Origin: Chryseobacterium sp. ISL-6
GTDB lineage: Bacteria; Bacteroidota; Bacteroidia; Flavobacteriales; Weeksellaceae
Direction of reading: 5' to 3'
NCBI RefSeq assembly: GCF_018613715.1
Contig: NZ_JAGGPT010000001.1
Coordinates: 981,919-1,045,918 of the forward strand
DNA length: 64,000 bases
Below, in pieces: positions 20,796 through 31,704 of this stretch. A program made the position numbers and the translations under genes. The stretch's first letter is position 1. Each line of letters opens with the position of its first letter. The notes under the pieces were generated by a model. That model was not told the DNA's origin. It worked only from the letters and a program-made list of their open reading frames with translations, and searched no databases.

Positions 20796-23264
20796 TTAGA
20801 ACTCCACTTTAATATTTCTACCCGAATAAGCCACCGTTTTCTGCCGGCCATCCGGAAGAATAATATTGAAGTTTCTTTTTTCAATCATTCCTTTATATTT
20901 TCCTTTGCGGCTATCTATGGTAAGTGTATGGGATTTGTTATTCCAATGCATTGGTATTTCCGTGTAATCTCCTTTTTCGTAATTATAATTGTCAAATTCG
21001 TCTTCATATAAGATAAAATCTGCATCTGAACCTGGATAAACTTTCAAGGTTAAATTATCCCATTTCTTTTCTGTAGCATACTGGACATCGGGGCCAAATG
21101 GAATAATGCTTCCATCTTTTATATACAATGGGATGCTATGGATATTGACTGTTTTTTCGATTTCTTGTCCGCCCTTGTATTTTGTATTGGTCCAGTAGTC
21201 GTACCATATAGAACCGGATGGAAGATAGACTTTCACAGTTTTATTCTGGGTGAAATCTACATCAGTAGCAGAAGGTCCTTTTTTAGTTTCCTCTTTTTTA
21301 TCCCAGCCGTTCTGTTCGTTGGTTTTCAAAATTTTCTCGGGAGTATATTGTGCATTCAGTATAGGAATAACCAAGAAGGATTTCCCGAACATATATTCAC
21401 TATTCATGTTCCAAGTCTTTTTATCTGTTGAAAAATCCATTGCAAGCATTCTCATAAAACTTGACTGATTTTTAGAAACATCCCACGAAACGGAATAGAT
21501 ATAAGGCAGTAAACTGTATCTTAATCTAATAAATTTTTCAATGGCATCATATACAGGCTCTCCTCTTTTTCCGAACTGATAGATTTCTCTCGGAACATCT
21601 GTTCCATGTGAACGCATCATTGGGGTAAATGTTCCGTATTGTAGCCAGCGTACATACAATTCCTGAAACATAGGATTTTTTGATCCTGAACTTTCATTCC
21701 AGCCTTTTTTATATGTTCCTGCAAAAAAACCACCGATGTCCGAATTGAAATTAGGGTTTCCGGTGAGGGTAAAATTCAGACCCGCAGGAACCTGATTTCG
21801 TAAAGATTCCCACGAAGAATTAACATCCCCAGACCAGGTATTGGCTCCGTATCTTTGCTGGCCTGCATATGCTGACCTTGTAAGAATGAATACTCTTTTG
21901 TCACTTGTTGTAGCACGCTGATGGTCATAAACACCACCAACAGCTATTAATGGATAAGCATTTCTTACCTTTCTGAAAGAGCCTAAATATGTTTGTGTGT
22001 CTAAATCTTCCGGCTTCTGGCTGAGATGATCCGGTTCAGTAGAATCCATCCACCAGCTGTCTACGCCAAGGCTGAAAACACCTTTGTTCAGATATTTCCA
22101 ATAAATATCTCTGGCTTCCGGATTATAAGCATCGTAAACACGCACTCCGGAAGGATAATTCATATCAGGAGGCCAGACTTCTCTGCCAGATTCCGGCCAG
22201 GTTTTGAAATTAAAAAGCATTCCTTTTTTATCCATTTCACGGTAAGGATTGGTCATCGGACCGAATGATGACCAGATGGAAACAGACAAATGCGCATTCA
22301 TTCCGTGGATGTCAGTAATCATTTTTTTAGCATCAGGAAAATCCGGGCTAATAAAATCCATCGCATTCCACTGGTAATTGTTTCCCCAATATTGCCAATC
22401 CTGAATAATTCCATCTAAAGGAACTTTCAAATCACGATATTTTTTTACGACATCAACAATCTCACTCTGACTTTTATAGCGTTCTTTACTTTGCCAAAAA
22501 CCGTATGTCCATAATGGGGACATGGAGACATTTCCGGTAAGCTCACGCATTGAAGCAACTACTCCATCAGCATTTCCTCCATACATAAAATAGTAATCCA
22601 CCCCTTCTCCTACTTCAGAAGAAAATGATGTTTTCAGAATATTATCGGTAAACTGAGTCGGAGACTCATTATCCCAAAAAATGCCGTAACCTTTTAAAGA
22701 CTGGAAGAAAGGCACAAAATCCCAGGTATTGTTCTGCACCATTCTGATGTCCTGATTCCGTTGGGATAATTTTCCGTTTTGAAGGATACCCAAGCCATAA
22801 ATAGGCTCATCTTTTTCCAACTGAAAAGACTGGGTTACTGAATAAGTTTGTTGCCCGGCATCATTAAAAGATTTAAAATCACACCCTTTTTCTTTCAGAA
22901 GCTGTTTTCCCGATAATGTGGTATAATCTATCTCTCCGTTTTTTGTATTAATGGATATTTTTAAAGCATCCGTTTTTACTAATAAAATATCTTTCTTTTC
23001 TGCAACAGTAAATTTTATTCTTTGTTCCTGCTTGGTTACTGACCAACTTTTTTTCACAAATGATTTTCCTGCAGGATATTTAATGATCCGTACTGTGTGA
23101 GATCCGTAAAATCTCACTTCCATATTTAGATCAGCCGCAGAAAAAATTAATCCCGTGTCTGTTTTTTTGTATGACTGCGCGTTCGCATATTGCCCGGTTA
23201 TGAAGACTAATGGGGCCATGATGATATATGCTTTTATTTTCTTAAAATTTATTCTTGTTATCAT
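20796..23264 (-). CDS. Alpha-xylosidase-like GH31
   Basis: Retaining exo-alpha-glycosidase of 822 residues. The signal peptide ends ANAQ (about residue 30). The N-terminal beta domain (about 30-230) leads into the barrel with the IIQDWQYWG substrate strand, nucleophile Asp407 in SWWMDSTEPD, the DIGGFF segment, and PMMRSHG late in the barrel. A C-terminal domain with a YEDEFDNYNYEKG block ends the protein. The WWMDSTEP signature favours alpha-xylosidase over alpha-glucosidase. Alpha-xylosyl side chains occur on xyloglucan and on complex cereal xylan. It is co-directional with CE1 (31 nt upstream). Confidence 0.88.
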   Translation of the reverse strand: MITRINFKKIKAYIIMAPLVFITGQYANAQSYKKTDTGLIFSAADLNMEVRFYGSHTVRIIKYPAGKSFVKKSWSVTKQEQRIKFTVAEKKDILLVKTDALKISINTKNGEIDYTTLSGKQLLKEKGCDFKSFNDAGQQTYSVTQSFQLEKDEPIYGLGILQNGKLSQRNQDIRMVQNNTWDFVPFFQSLKGYGIFWDNESPTQFTDNILKTSFSSEVGEGVDYYFMYGGNADGVVASMRELTGNVSMSPLWTYGFWQSKERYKSQSEIVDVVKKYRDLKVPLDGIIQDWQYWGNNYQWNAMDFISPDFPDAKKMITDIHGMNAHLSVSIWSSFGPMTNPYREMDKKGMLFNFKTWPESGREVWPPDMNYPSGVRVYDAYNPEARDIYWKYLNKGVFSLGVDSWWMDSTEPDHLSQKPEDLDTQTYLGSFRKVRNAYPLIAVGGVYDHQRATTSDKRVFILTRSAYAGQQRYGANTWSGDVNSSWESLRNQVPAGLNFTLTGNPNFNSDIGGFFAGTYKKGWNESSGSKNPMFQELYVRWLQYGTFTPMMRSHGTDVPREIYQFGKRGEPVYDAIEKFIRLRYSLLPYIYSVSWDVSKNQSSFMRMLAMDFSTDKKTWNMNSEYMFGKSFLVIPILNAQYTPEKILKTNEQNGWDKKEETKKGPSATDVDFTQNKTVKVYLPSGSIWYDYWTNTKYKGGQEIEKTVNIHSIPLYIKDGSIIPFGPDVQYATEKKWDNLTLKVYPGSDADFILYEDEFDNYNYEKGDYTEIPMHWNNKSHTLTIDSRKGKYKGMIEKRNFNIILPDGRQKTVAYSGRNIKVEF

Positions 23265-23295
23265 GGTTTGAATTAATTTTTCAGACTGATTTTGT

Positions 23296-24194
<899 letters not shown>

Positions 24195-24261
24195 ATTAAT
24201 TTAGATAAAAAAATATTATACAAATAATATTTCATCATCTATGCAACCTTAATCTAACTAC

Positions 24262-25923
24262 TTATTGTATGAGCGAAGAATCCGTAATTCTGAAAAAATC
24301 AACATCAACAAAACCTCCTGTACTTTTTGTGGCATAATTAAAAATCGCGAATTTAGATCCCATGAATAACCTTCTGTAATCAAAAATCATTTTATAGTCT
24401 TTTTCCATAACCGTCCAGTTTTTCTGGTCGGTGCTATAAGAGAAATCTGCCAAGTCTTTTCCAAGGTTAAAATCTGCTTCAATACGAAGATAAATTATAC
24501 CCGCAGCTAAAGGAATTCGCTTTTTTTCTTCCTTTTTCACTCCTATAATCGCTTTCGTTTTATTATCTAAACTAACTTCATTAGTAGAAAAAGTCAGAAA
24601 TTTCTGATTGCCTTCTTTTACAATTGATAACAACCCTGAATCTCCGTTAAATGCACTGAAACCTGTAATATCACCGTCCTTCATTCCTTTTAAATCTAAC
24701 GCAACAATAGCACTTGATTTTGGACCGGTCATTCTTTGCGTTAAAGTATTTGGAGCAGCATAAAGATTATCTACCACACGACTTGTTTTCAGTCTTATAA
24801 ATCCTTTTCTTTCAGATAAAGACCAGGCTTCATTCATAGGATTGTGATTCCATTGCCATTGGATTTTCAATTTTTTATCTGAAAACTCGTCACTTTCTAC
24901 GATGCTATTTTTAGGTTTAAAAGGCGAAAGCGGAATTTCACCGTTCAAAGGGATTTTTCCGTTATACCCCAAAACCGGCCAGTCATTTTCCCACTGGACA
25001 GGAATCAAAATAGGGACACGTCCTACTCCACCTCTGTCCTGAAAAATAAGCGAATACCAGTTGCCATTTTTATCATCAATCAAAGCGCCTTGACCAGCGT
25101 AAGAGAATCCGAGAAAATTATCTTCCAGAATCACTTTTTTCTCATAAGGACCGGTTACTTTATCTGCTCTGTAAACTTCCTGACGGCGTTTTTCACCTTT
25201 AGGCCAGGAAATCATCATCATATAATATTTTCCCTTCCTTTTAATGATCTGGTTACCTTCCAGAAGTCCAGTTTCTGATGAATCTCTCTGAAAAACAACA
25301 GTTCCGTCTGGATTTCCGATAATCTCTTTAAAATCAGCACTTAATTCAAAAACTTTATTGGAAGTGAAAACATAAACTTTGTTGTCATCATCAAAAAGCA
25401 AAGAAGCATCGTGAAAATGTCTGGTTCTGCTAATGAGCTTCCAGTTACCTTTTTCGGGATTGTCCGTTACATAAAAATAGGATCTGAAAGGCTCATCATT
25501 CGGAGAAAACAAAACGTAATATTTTCCTTTATGATAGCGGATAGAGGACGCCCATTGTCCCCTGCCGTACACTGTTCCGTTAAGCAGATCATACTTAGAA
25601 TTATCATTCAGTGTATCGAAAACATAGCTTGCCATTTCCCAATGCACTAAATCCTTAGAATGCATTATTGGAGCTCCTGGCATTAAGTGCATGGTGGTAC
25701 TGATGAGATAAAAATCGTCACCATTTCTGGTCACCGATAAGTCCGGAGCATCAGCCCAAATAATAGGATTGGTAAAGGCGGTCGTCTGCTCTTTTTGAGC
25801 AGGATTTACCTGGGCCGAAAAGAGATTCAGCCCAATAAATCCATAAAAAGAAACTATATGAAGTGATTTGTTAATTTTCAAAACTTTAGTATTTAATGTC
25901 TGCGTTACTTTTTTAATAATCAC
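24262..25923 (-). CDS. GH43 beta-xylosidase / arabinofuranosidase with C-terminal beta-sandwich
   Basis: Intracellular-type GH43 fold, here exported: the N-terminus is long, with a hydrophobic stretch SFYGFIGLNLFSAQ ending near residue 38. The propeller has the base aspartate in IIWADAPDLSV, a DASLLFDDD segment, and the acid glutamate in LLEGNQIIK. Residues about 350-553 form the concanavalin-like C2 domain typical of beta-xylosidases, with FDYRRLFMGSKFAIFNYAT. It resembles GH43 subfamily 12. It should trim xylooligosaccharides or arabinosyl groups. It lies between the other GH43 (with a repeat in the gap) and CE1. Confidence 0.87.
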   Translation of the reverse strand: MIIKKVTQTLNTKVLKINKSLHIVSFYGFIGLNLFSAQVNPAQKEQTTAFTNPIIWADAPDLSVTRNGDDFYLISTTMHLMPGAPIMHSKDLVHWEMASYVFDTLNDNSKYDLLNGTVYGRGQWASSIRYHKGKYYVLFSPNDEPFRSYFYVTDNPEKGNWKLISRTRHFHDASLLFDDDNKVYVFTSNKVFELSADFKEIIGNPDGTVVFQRDSSETGLLEGNQIIKRKGKYYMMMISWPKGEKRRQEVYRADKVTGPYEKKVILEDNFLGFSYAGQGALIDDKNGNWYSLIFQDRGGVGRVPILIPVQWENDWPVLGYNGKIPLNGEIPLSPFKPKNSIVESDEFSDKKLKIQWQWNHNPMNEAWSLSERKGFIRLKTSRVVDNLYAAPNTLTQRMTGPKSSAIVALDLKGMKDGDITGFSAFNGDSGLLSIVKEGNQKFLTFSTNEVSLDNKTKAIIGVKKEEKKRIPLAAGIIYLRIEADFNLGKDLADFSYSTDQKNWTVMEKDYKMIFDYRRLFMGSKFAIFNYATKSTGGFVDVDFFRITDSSLIQ

Positions 25924-25954
25924 TGGATGACAGGTTTGGAACGTTGACCTGAAG

Positions 25955-26071
25955 CAGCCCGACTTGAGCGGAAATCCTTTTTATAATTGCGATTGATGGA
26001 AAGTTCAACAGATTGCTTCACGTTGTTCGCAATGACAAAAGATTGAGAGCGGAAGGCGGATTAAGCTGCCA
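25955..26071. repeat. Dispersed intergenic repeat, copy C (longest)
   Basis: Begins GCAGCCCGACTTGAGCGG, continues through GAAATCCTTTTT, and ends GGAAGGCGGATTAAGCTGCC. The ends are imperfect inverted repeats. The centre carries an extra block, GATTGCTTCACGTTGTTCGC followed by AATGACA, which looks like a second repeat nested in the first. It fills the gap between the two GH43 genes. Confidence 0.6.
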
Positions 26072-26096
26072 TAAATGTCATCATCTCATTTAAAAT

Positions 26097-27815
26097 CTAG
26101 TTAGGTTTAATATCGTTAGATGAAGTGCTATACAAACCAATCAAGCTTCCTGTAAATCCACCTGCAACATCAGTAGAAAGAATATCTCCTGAAACCGGAC
26201 CTCCAAGGTTTTTAAAGTTTTTGCCATCTAAGGAATAATTAAAATAATGTTCGTCTTTTTCACCTATCACCTGTAATGTGGCACTTTTTGAAAGTGAAAT
26301 TTTTTCACTGGCAATTAATTTTGATTCTCCTTTTTCAGTTCTTTCCAAAACGATATAATAATCTTTATCTTTTTTTGTAATTCCGAATACATAGTTGAAT
26401 CGTTCACTTTGATAGCAAGTAATTCCTGCCAGTTCTTTTTCTGATTTCGGCTTAAAATCCAGCATTACAGAAGCTTCAAAGTCTTCATGCTGCAACCTGT
26501 GAAATAATGCCGAAATTGGAGCAAGAGCTTTAATATTCGTTTCAAAAGGATTTATTTTCACTCCATTTTTGGAAATACTAATGAAATTCTCACGTGGCCC
26601 GCGCATTGCGATCCATCGGTAGTCCAGACTTTTATCAGTCAGTTTATCAGAATATGTAAAGTTTCCGTTCGGGAAAAATCCGTTTTGTCCGGCCTGATCT
26701 TTTACGCCTTCCGGTAATTTTAATTTTGGTTTCATCGGAACCAGTCCGTTTTGAAAAACAGGATACGTTCCGCTCCAGTCAACAGGAAGAATAAAAGTTT
26801 CACGACCACTGTTTACTCTGTTCTTTACATTGGGGCGAATCGCTAAAAAGACACCATAATATGTACCATCCGGGCTCTCAACCAAATCGGCGTGACCCGC
26901 CCAATCTACTTTATCTTTTCTGTCTTTCGGAAAATACCGCTGTGTCAAAATAGGATTATTCATCGCAGGAACAAACGGACCTTTCGGAGAATCCGACATA
27001 AAAATAACTTCGCTGTGATTACCTCCTGTTCCGCCTTCGGCACACATCAGATAATATTTTCCGTTCTTTTTATATAAATGCGGACCTTCTATCCAGATTG
27101 GTTTTTGGGAAAGATCAACACCTCCGTTTACAATAATTTTGTCTGAACCTGCAACTACCTGATCTTTTTCCAGATCATAATCCCACATCTTGATGACACG
27201 GTGACCGTTATACTGCTCAGTTCCTTTTGGTGGGGCATCATTGTGAACGATATAAGCTTTACCATCATCATCAAAGAAAATCGAAGGATCGATGCCATCA
27301 AAATTCAGCTTTTGAACTTCGCTCCATCCTTTTGCAGGATCTTTGGTTTTCACAACCATATTTCCAATTCCGCCGGCAATCTGCGTGGTGATCATATAGA
27401 AAGTATCATTATGCTTATTATATTTAATATCAGGTGCATAAATTCCTTGTGATACGCCTGATTTTTCTACTTTCAGCTGTGAAGGTCTGTCCAGAACGTG
27501 TCCTAGCTGTTTCCAATTAACCAGATCTTTGGATGTGAAAATCGGAACACCCGGAAACATTGAAAATGAAGAATTTACCAGGTAATAATTGTCACCTTTT
27601 CTGGTAATACTTGGATCCGGATAACATCCCTGAAGAATCGGAGAATAAAATTCGTCCTCTCTCAAAGGATTGTTTGTGTATATTTTATCATTTCCATGAT
27701 AGGAAAAGTCTGAGAAAGTCTGTGCTGAAACGTTGGCAAAAGATAATAAGGCAACAGCAGCCATCAACGTTGTTTTCTTTTTTAAAAATATCGGATTCAT
27801 TGTTTTCTGGTTCAT
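26097..27815 (-). CDS. GH43 beta-xylosidase-like enzyme with C-terminal beta-sandwich
   Basis: 572-residue exported GH43, signal peptide ending ANVSAQ (about residue 32). Catalytic motifs are the aspartate in GCYPDPSITRKGDNYYLV, the aspartate in DGIDPSIFFDDDG and the glutamate in IEGPHLYKK. A C-terminal concanavalin-like domain (about residue 390 on) carries SALFHRLQHEDFEASVML and GFTGSLIGLYS. It is likely a beta-xylosidase or dual beta-xylosidase/arabinofuranosidase. The start at 27815 is used, but an ATG five codons later is equally good. GH95 lies 105 nt upstream on the same strand. Confidence 0.87.
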   Translation of the reverse strand: MNQKTMNPIFLKKKTTLMAAVALLSFANVSAQTFSDFSYHGNDKIYTNNPLREDEFYSPILQGCYPDPSITRKGDNYYLVNSSFSMFPGVPIFTSKDLVNWKQLGHVLDRPSQLKVEKSGVSQGIYAPDIKYNKHNDTFYMITTQIAGGIGNMVVKTKDPAKGWSEVQKLNFDGIDPSIFFDDDGKAYIVHNDAPPKGTEQYNGHRVIKMWDYDLEKDQVVAGSDKIIVNGGVDLSQKPIWIEGPHLYKKNGKYYLMCAEGGTGGNHSEVIFMSDSPKGPFVPAMNNPILTQRYFPKDRKDKVDWAGHADLVESPDGTYYGVFLAIRPNVKNRVNSGRETFILPVDWSGTYPVFQNGLVPMKPKLKLPEGVKDQAGQNGFFPNGNFTYSDKLTDKSLDYRWIAMRGPRENFISISKNGVKINPFETNIKALAPISALFHRLQHEDFEASVMLDFKPKSEKELAGITCYQSERFNYVFGITKKDKDYYIVLERTEKGESKLIASEKISLSKSATLQVIGEKDEHYFNYSLDGKNFKNLGGPVSGDILSTDVAGGFTGSLIGLYSTSSNDIKPN

Positions 27816-27920
27816 TATTTTCTCTTTATGTGATTGTTATTTGATTTTAAATTCTTTCTTAAAATTTTGATTAAGGTCAATTGGTACCATTCTATTTTAT
27901 AAATAACCTGAAGCCCCTTT

Positions 27921-30401
27921 CTATTGATGTTCTTTTTTCATTTTTAAAATATAAGTTCTTCCTGCTTCTGTTCGCAAATCATAGATGAATCTTTCTTTTA
28001 TTTTCACTGGATTTAATTGAGCTTCAGGAGAAATCAAAGGTTTTTTGATCATTGGAATTTCAAAATAAGGATTTTCATTTTTTTCCGATGCTGCTTTTAA
28101 TACGCTTTTTCCTTCTAAATCCAATTCATTAAGTGCACTGATTCTACAATTTCCTCCAAGATTTGATTTGATGATGACCTCAGTTGCCTGATTGTCTTTC
28201 CAAACCATGCTGACTTCAAAACCACCATACGTTTTCAGTCCGGAAATATTTCCGTTTTTCCATTCGTCGGGAAGTGCGGGTAAAATGTCGATGCTTCCGT
28301 TTTGTGTCTGTAAAAGCATTTCTGTAATTCCTGACGTACAGCCGAAATTTCCGTCGACCTGAAACGGCGGATGTGCATCGAATAAATTCGGATAGGTTCC
28401 TCCTTTTTCGCTCCAACCGTCTTTTTCCACTAAAGTTAACTGGTCTTTTATTAATTTATTCGCGTGATTTCCCTCTAATAATTTAGCCCAAAGATTAATT
28501 TTCCAGCCCATCGACCAGCCTGTAGAAACATCACCACGGTGTATTAAAACCGTTTTCGCAGCATCAAAAAGTTCTGGCGTTGTGAGAGGATTGATTTGAT
28601 TTCCGGGAAACAATCCATACAGATGAGAAACGTGCCTGTGATTGTCTTTTGGGTTGTCCCAGTCTTCAATCCATTCCTGGAGCTGACCATACCTTCCGAT
28701 TTTCATCGGTGGTAATTTGGAAATGATATTGTTCCAAACCGGAATTTTATCTGAATCTAGATTTAAAATTTGTGCTGCTTTTTTTGTTTTGCTGAACAGG
28801 TCAAACATCAACTGGTTATCCATCGTATTTCCTGCCGCCAAAGCACTTCCCTGATGTCCTTGCGGAATATTTTCGGGAGATATAGACGGACCTACCACCA
28901 ACCATTTGTGCGTCGGTTCTTCAATCAGAAAATCTTCATAAAATAAGGCGGCAGATTTTAGAACGGGATAAATGGATTTGAGATAATTTTTGTCTCCGCT
29001 GTACAAATATTTTTCCCAAAGATGCTGGGAGAGCCAGGCACTTCCCAATGGCCATTGCCCGGCATTAGCAAAATCCACCACACCAGTAATTCTCCAGATG
29101 TCGGTGTTGTGATGCGCTACCCAACCACGGCTTTTGTACATCACTTTTGCCGTTTCTGCCCCCGTTACACTCAAATCTTTGACCATTTGAATTAATGGTT
29201 CGTGCATTTCCGGCAAATTGGTTTTTTCCGCAGGCCAGTAATTCATTTCCGTATTGATGTTGATGGTATATTTGCTGTCCCACGCCGGTTTGTTGGAATT
29301 GTTCCAAATTCCCTGAAGATTGGCTGGCTGACCACCCGGTTGTGAAGAAGAAATCAGGAGATAACGCCCAAACTGATAATATAATGAAACAAGCTCAGGA
29401 TCATAACTGGTGGCGAAATTTTTAATACGAATATTGGTAGGAAATTGTGACGCAGGAGAAGTTCCGATACTGAAGTCCACTCTTTTGAAATATTTCTGGT
29501 AAGCGTTGATATGATTTTTAAATAAGGTATTGAAGCTTTTATTTTTGATTTGAGTAATGTATTTTTTACTTTTTGAAACTTCGTCGGTATTTAGAGTTTT
29601 ATAGTCTGTGAAATTGGTGGCAATTGAAATCAAAATCATTACTTCATCTGCATTGGTTATAGAAATTCCGTTGCCTGAAACTGAAATGGTTCCACCTTTG
29701 GAAATGAATTTTGCCAGCGCATTAAACTTAACCTGACCCTGAACGCCGTCTAATGTGGAAGAAAGTCCGTCCATTTGCAAAGTATTGGCATCAATCGCCT
29801 TCGTATTTTTTTTCAATTCGCTGTTGAATCCAGCACTGAAATTCAGTACATTTTTTTTGTCTGAGCTCAGTTTTATCACAATTACCTGATCCGGAATTGA
29901 AGCAAAGACTTCTCTTTTATAATAAGTTCCGTTGGAGGAAAACGTAGTTGTTGTTATTGCTTTTTCAATATCAAGCTCACGATAATAATCCTTAACATCG
30001 CCAAGATTATTAAAATCAAGATTCAAATCTCCGATATTCTGAAACGCAGAACCGTGAAGTGTTTTTGCCGTTAAACCTTTATTGGAAAGGGTTTCAGCTC
30101 TTTTGTAATTTCCATTAAAAAGATAGTAACGAATAGAATCCAACACTTTGGGACCATCAGGATTATCGTTTCGGGAAGGACCACCTGACCAGAATGTGCC
30201 TTCGTTCAACTGAAACTTTTCTTTTGAAGGATCTCCAAAAACCATTGCCGCCAATCTTCCATTTCCAACAGGTAATGCTTCTACCCACTGTTTTGCAGGC
30301 TTGTCATACCAAAGCTTATATTTCCCACCTTTCTGTGCAGGGGAAAAGCCACTAATGAAAAGACAGATTATTAATATGCAATGATTTACGTTCATTTTCA
30401 C
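27921..30401 (-). CDS. GH95 alpha-L-fucosidase / alpha-L-galactosidase
   Basis: Inverting exo-enzyme of 826 residues with signal peptide ending FSPAQ. Motifs are the N-terminal WYDKPAKQWVEALPVGNGRL and FWSGGPSRND strands, the barrel segments NINTEMNYWPAEKTN and HHNTDIWR, and KWLVVGPSISPEN. Family members remove terminal alpha-1,2-L-fucose or L-galactose. In a xylan locus, L-galactose on complex arabinoxylan side chains is a plausible target. It starts 19 nt after exuT stops, so the enzyme gene is tied to the glucuronate operon. Confidence 0.9.
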   Translation of the reverse strand: MKMNVNHCILIICLFISGFSPAQKGGKYKLWYDKPAKQWVEALPVGNGRLAAMVFGDPSKEKFQLNEGTFWSGGPSRNDNPDGPKVLDSIRYYLFNGNYKRAETLSNKGLTAKTLHGSAFQNIGDLNLDFNNLGDVKDYYRELDIEKAITTTTFSSNGTYYKREVFASIPDQVIVIKLSSDKKNVLNFSAGFNSELKKNTKAIDANTLQMDGLSSTLDGVQGQVKFNALAKFISKGGTISVSGNGISITNADEVMILISIATNFTDYKTLNTDEVSKSKKYITQIKNKSFNTLFKNHINAYQKYFKRVDFSIGTSPASQFPTNIRIKNFATSYDPELVSLYYQFGRYLLISSSQPGGQPANLQGIWNNSNKPAWDSKYTININTEMNYWPAEKTNLPEMHEPLIQMVKDLSVTGAETAKVMYKSRGWVAHHNTDIWRITGVVDFANAGQWPLGSAWLSQHLWEKYLYSGDKNYLKSIYPVLKSAALFYEDFLIEEPTHKWLVVGPSISPENIPQGHQGSALAAGNTMDNQLMFDLFSKTKKAAQILNLDSDKIPVWNNIISKLPPMKIGRYGQLQEWIEDWDNPKDNHRHVSHLYGLFPGNQINPLTTPELFDAAKTVLIHRGDVSTGWSMGWKINLWAKLLEGNHANKLIKDQLTLVEKDGWSEKGGTYPNLFDAHPPFQVDGNFGCTSGITEMLLQTQNGSIDILPALPDEWKNGNISGLKTYGGFEVSMVWKDNQATEVIIKSNLGGNCRISALNELDLEGKSVLKAASEKNENPYFEIPMIKKPLISPEAQLNPVKIKERFIYDLRTEAGRTYILKMKKEHQ

Positions 30402-30420
30402 TTTTTATATTTCATTAATT

Positions 30421-31704
30421 TCAAACCGAAATTTCAGTTTTTTTCCTGTTGATCAACCAGATAATTCCCCAAGCCGCAACGTAAGAAACACCAGCAATGA
30501 AAAATATAATATTGTAGCCTCCGTTGATATTCCCTGCTTTTTTAAATGTGTCCAAGACAATTCCGATGAAAAGCGGGAATATAATCCCTGCAGCTGAGCC
30601 CAGCATTCCGCCAAAGCCAATCACAGAACTTACATAATTATTGGGTAATTTATCACCCACCGTTGTCATTAGGTTCGCTCCCCAACCCTGATGTGCTGCT
30701 GTTGCAAAAGCAATGATCATGGTAATGAGCCACATATTGTCTACATATTTTGAGAACATTACCGGAACGACCATCAGAGCAAACAAGAGCATAGTGAAGC
30801 TTCTGGCTCTTCCGATTGCCCAGCCTTTTTTAATTAAAAATGAAGAAAGATAACCGCCGCCAATACTTCCAATCGTGGTTCCGCTATAGATAATAATCAA
30901 CGGAATGGAAGGTTTCGTTAAATCCATTTTAAAAACATCTGCAAAATAAGCAGGTAACCAGAACATAAAGAAATACCAAATCGGATCTGTAAGGATTTTT
31001 CCCACAGCAAAAGACCATGTTACTTTGTATTTTAATAATTCTGACAACGGAACTTTGGATTGTTCCTGTGTTTTTCCATCCTGATCACTTTTAATATACT
31101 GTAATTCTTCCTGACTCAGTTTTTTAGTTTTTTCCGGAATTTTATAAAACCGCCACCAAAGTACAATCCATAATAATCCGAGAGCACCAATCCACACAAA
31201 GGTTTCCCGCCATCCGTAATGCCCAAGAATGAATGGCACAAGAAGCGGTGCTAAAATGGCTCCAACCGTCGCTCCGGAGTTGAAAATCCCTGTTGCCAAG
31301 GCTCTTTCTTTTTTCGGAAACCATTCTGCCACAGATTTTATAGCTGCCGGAAAATTTCCTGCCTCACTGATACCGAGGGTACTTCTTGCAATGATAAATC
31401 CAATTGTACTTTTTACAAAACCATGCCCTATTGAAGCCAGACTCCAGACAATCAATGAAACAGCATAACCTATTTTGGTTCCCACCCTGTCGATCAACCT
31501 TCCCATCGCAAGATATCCAATAGCATAAGTCGTGGTGAATGCCATCACAATGTAGCTGTAATCTTTCTCATCCCAACTGAATTCTTTTTCAAGAACAGGC
31601 TTCAGCAAACCCATTACCTGACGGTCAAGATAGTTGATCGTGGTGGCGAGAAAGACCAAAGACAGCATAAACCATCTTATATTACGATTTTTAGGAGCCT
31701 GCAT
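30421..31704 (-). CDS. exuT: Hexuronate transporter, major facilitator superfamily
   Basis: Proton-coupled inner-membrane importer for glucuronate or similar hexuronates. It has 427 residues with about twelve hydrophobic segments. The family signature begins NYLDRQVMGLLKPVLEKEF after the first helix, GRLIDRVGTKIGY follows in the loop between helices 2 and 3, and ISEAGNFPAAIK is the anion:cation symporter motif. The start codon abuts the eda stop with no gap, giving translational coupling. The next four genes upstream catabolise the sugar acid it imports. Confidence 0.88.
   Translation of the reverse strand: MQAPKNRNIRWFMLSLVFLATTINYLDRQVMGLLKPVLEKEFSWDEKDYSYIVMAFTTTYAIGYLAMGRLIDRVGTKIGYAVSLIVWSLASIGHGFVKSTIGFIIARSTLGISEAGNFPAAIKSVAEWFPKKERALATGIFNSGATVGAILAPLLVPFILGHYGWRETFVWIGALGLLWIVLWWRFYKIPEKTKKLSQEELQYIKSDQDGKTQEQSKVPLSELLKYKVTWSFAVGKILTDPIWYFFMFWLPAYFADVFKMDLTKPSIPLIIIYSGTTIGSIGGGYLSSFLIKKGWAIGRARSFTMLLFALMVVPVMFSKYVDNMWLITMIIAFATAAHQGWGANLMTTVGDKLPNNYVSSVIGFGGMLGSAAGIIFPLFIGIVLDTFKKAGNINGGYNIIFFIAGVSYVAAWGIIWLINRKKTEISV

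Noticed and set aside
24212..24236. AT-only inverted repeat AATATTA-TACAAA-TAATATT upstream of the esterase
   Set aside because: Seven A/T pairs are common by chance in such gaps. No T run or promoter fits it as a terminator or operator.
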